The position numbers were made by a program, and so were the translations under genes. A DNA stretch of 64,000 bases from Arthrobacter sp. SLBN-100. GTDB lineage: Bacteria > Actinomycetota > Actinomycetes > Actinomycetales > Micrococcaceae. Location of the stretch: NCBI RefSeq assembly GCF_006715305.1, contig NZ_VFMY01000001.1:992001-1056000 (forward strand). The letters are read 5' to 3'. Shown piece after piece: positions 63,704-64,000 of the stretch (its first letter is position 1; each line of letters starts with the position of its first letter). The notes beneath the pieces were generated by a model. The model searched no databases. It worked only from the letters and a program-made list of their open reading frames with translations, and had not been told where the DNA came from.

Positions 63704-63720
63704 TTGTAGACTTCCTACAA
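63704..63720. promoter_or_regulatory. Candidate operator TTGTAG-N5-CTACAA upstream of fabD
   Basis: TTGTAGACTTCCTACAA is a perfect inverted repeat with a five-base spacer between the fasR-like stop and fabD, 68 bases before the fabD start. Confidence 0.6.
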
Positions 63721-63787
63721 TCTGACTCCATGAGCTTGGTGCGGACAAACACCGCTCGATCACACAGTAATTTGGAAAGCTGGTTAC

Positions 63788-64000
63788 GTGCTTGCAATAG
63801 TCTGCCCTGGACAGGGCTCGCAAACCCCGGGTTTTCTGGCCCCCTGGCTGGAACTGCCCCCGGTGGCAGGCCAGCTGGCCGCCCTGAGCGACATCGCAGG
63901 CATTGACCTGATCGCGCACGGGACCACCTCGGACGAAGAAACCATCAAGGACACTGCCGTGGCGCAGCCCCTGATCGTAGCGGCCGGCCTCGTCGCCGCC
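63788..64000 (+). CDS. fabD: Malonyl-CoA:ACP transacylase (N-terminal part, cut by window edge)
   Basis: GTG start followed by 71 visible residues: MLAIVCPGQGSQTPGFLAPWLELPPVAGQLAALSDIAGIDLIAHGTTSDEETIKDTAVAQPLIVAAGLVAA. The CPGQGSQ oxyanion motif and the ...TAVAQPLIVAAGL segment are diagnostic of FabD. The catalytic GHSxG serine lies beyond the edge. Probably the first gene of the fabD-fabH-acpP-fabF operon (family knowledge). Confidence 0.95.
   Translation, partial: MLAIVCPGQGSQTPGFLAPWLELPPVAGQLAALSDIAGIDLIAHGTTSDEETIKDTAVAQPLIVAAGLVAA

Overview
The window is about two-thirds G+C, densely coded, and reads as chromosome of an actinobacterium of the Arthrobacter/Pseudarthrobacter type (Micrococcaceae). 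This rests on protein content: paired ClpP1/ClpP2 proteases, a relative of the mycobacterial mycothiol-dependent nitroreductase Rv2466c, MptB mannosyltransferase, a group-2 truncated haemoglobin, an AceE-type pyruvate dehydrogenase, and a PucR-like regulator beside fabD. GTG and TTG starts are common, and many gene pairs overlap by 1 or 4 bases. I see no phage, insertion sequence, CRISPR array or integrated island.

Layout. 1-8.6 kb: an SDR gene cut by the window edge, valS, then on the minus strand a DsbA-like nitroreductase, clpX, clpP2, clpP1, trigger factor and tRNA-Pro. This protein-quality-control block has a ClgR-like operator upstream of clpP1. 8.7-15 kb: tRNA-Gly, an unusual 32-bp-periodic repeat array, an Fpg/Nei glycosylase, rpiB, a DUF1648-type membrane protein, pepN and an OsmC protein. 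15.1-18.6 kb: the iron uptake operon efeUOB behind a DtxR/IdeR-type iron box. 18.6-26.1 kb: housekeeping genes (epimerase, MscS channel, trHbO, thioesterase, ettA, lipoprotein, ssb, tRNA-Arg).

26.2-35.6 kb is a sugar region. A ROK repressor is divergent from xylA-xylB. Next comes a three-gene minus-strand operon (Gfo/Idh/MocA oxidoreductase, DUF993 TIM-barrel protein, sugar-phosphate isomerase/epimerase), divergent from a LacI regulator and an alpha/beta hydrolase, with two LacI-type palindromes between them. The substrate of this second cluster cannot be read from sequence and it is the best candidate here for an undescribed catabolic pathway.

35.6-49.3 kb: mptB, orn, tRNA-His, def, a secreted HNH nuclease, a GapB-like long GAPDH, tspO, the RNase P RNA, yaaA, a degenerate zinc-ribbon coiled-coil protein, a Nif3-like protein, msrA, cysK-cysE and gnd. 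49.4-56.5 kb: a GntR regulator and an idonate/ketogluconate-type module (idnD, idnO, a beta-hydroxyacid dehydrogenase, a D-2-hydroxyacid dehydrogenase, an MHS-type transporter, an IclR regulator). A shared inverted repeat, TGTTCA-N6-TGAACA, lies at its promoters and suggests one IclR regulon feeding 6-phosphogluconate metabolism.

56.7-64 kb: a small conserved protein, tRNA-Val, sirtuin, AhpE-like peroxiredoxin and DUF3052 genes, then aceE with two overlapping palindromes upstream, a FasR-like regulator, and the start of fabD at the right edge. A 17-bp motif occurs once before the regulator and once before fabD, a candidate operator for fatty-acid synthesis control.
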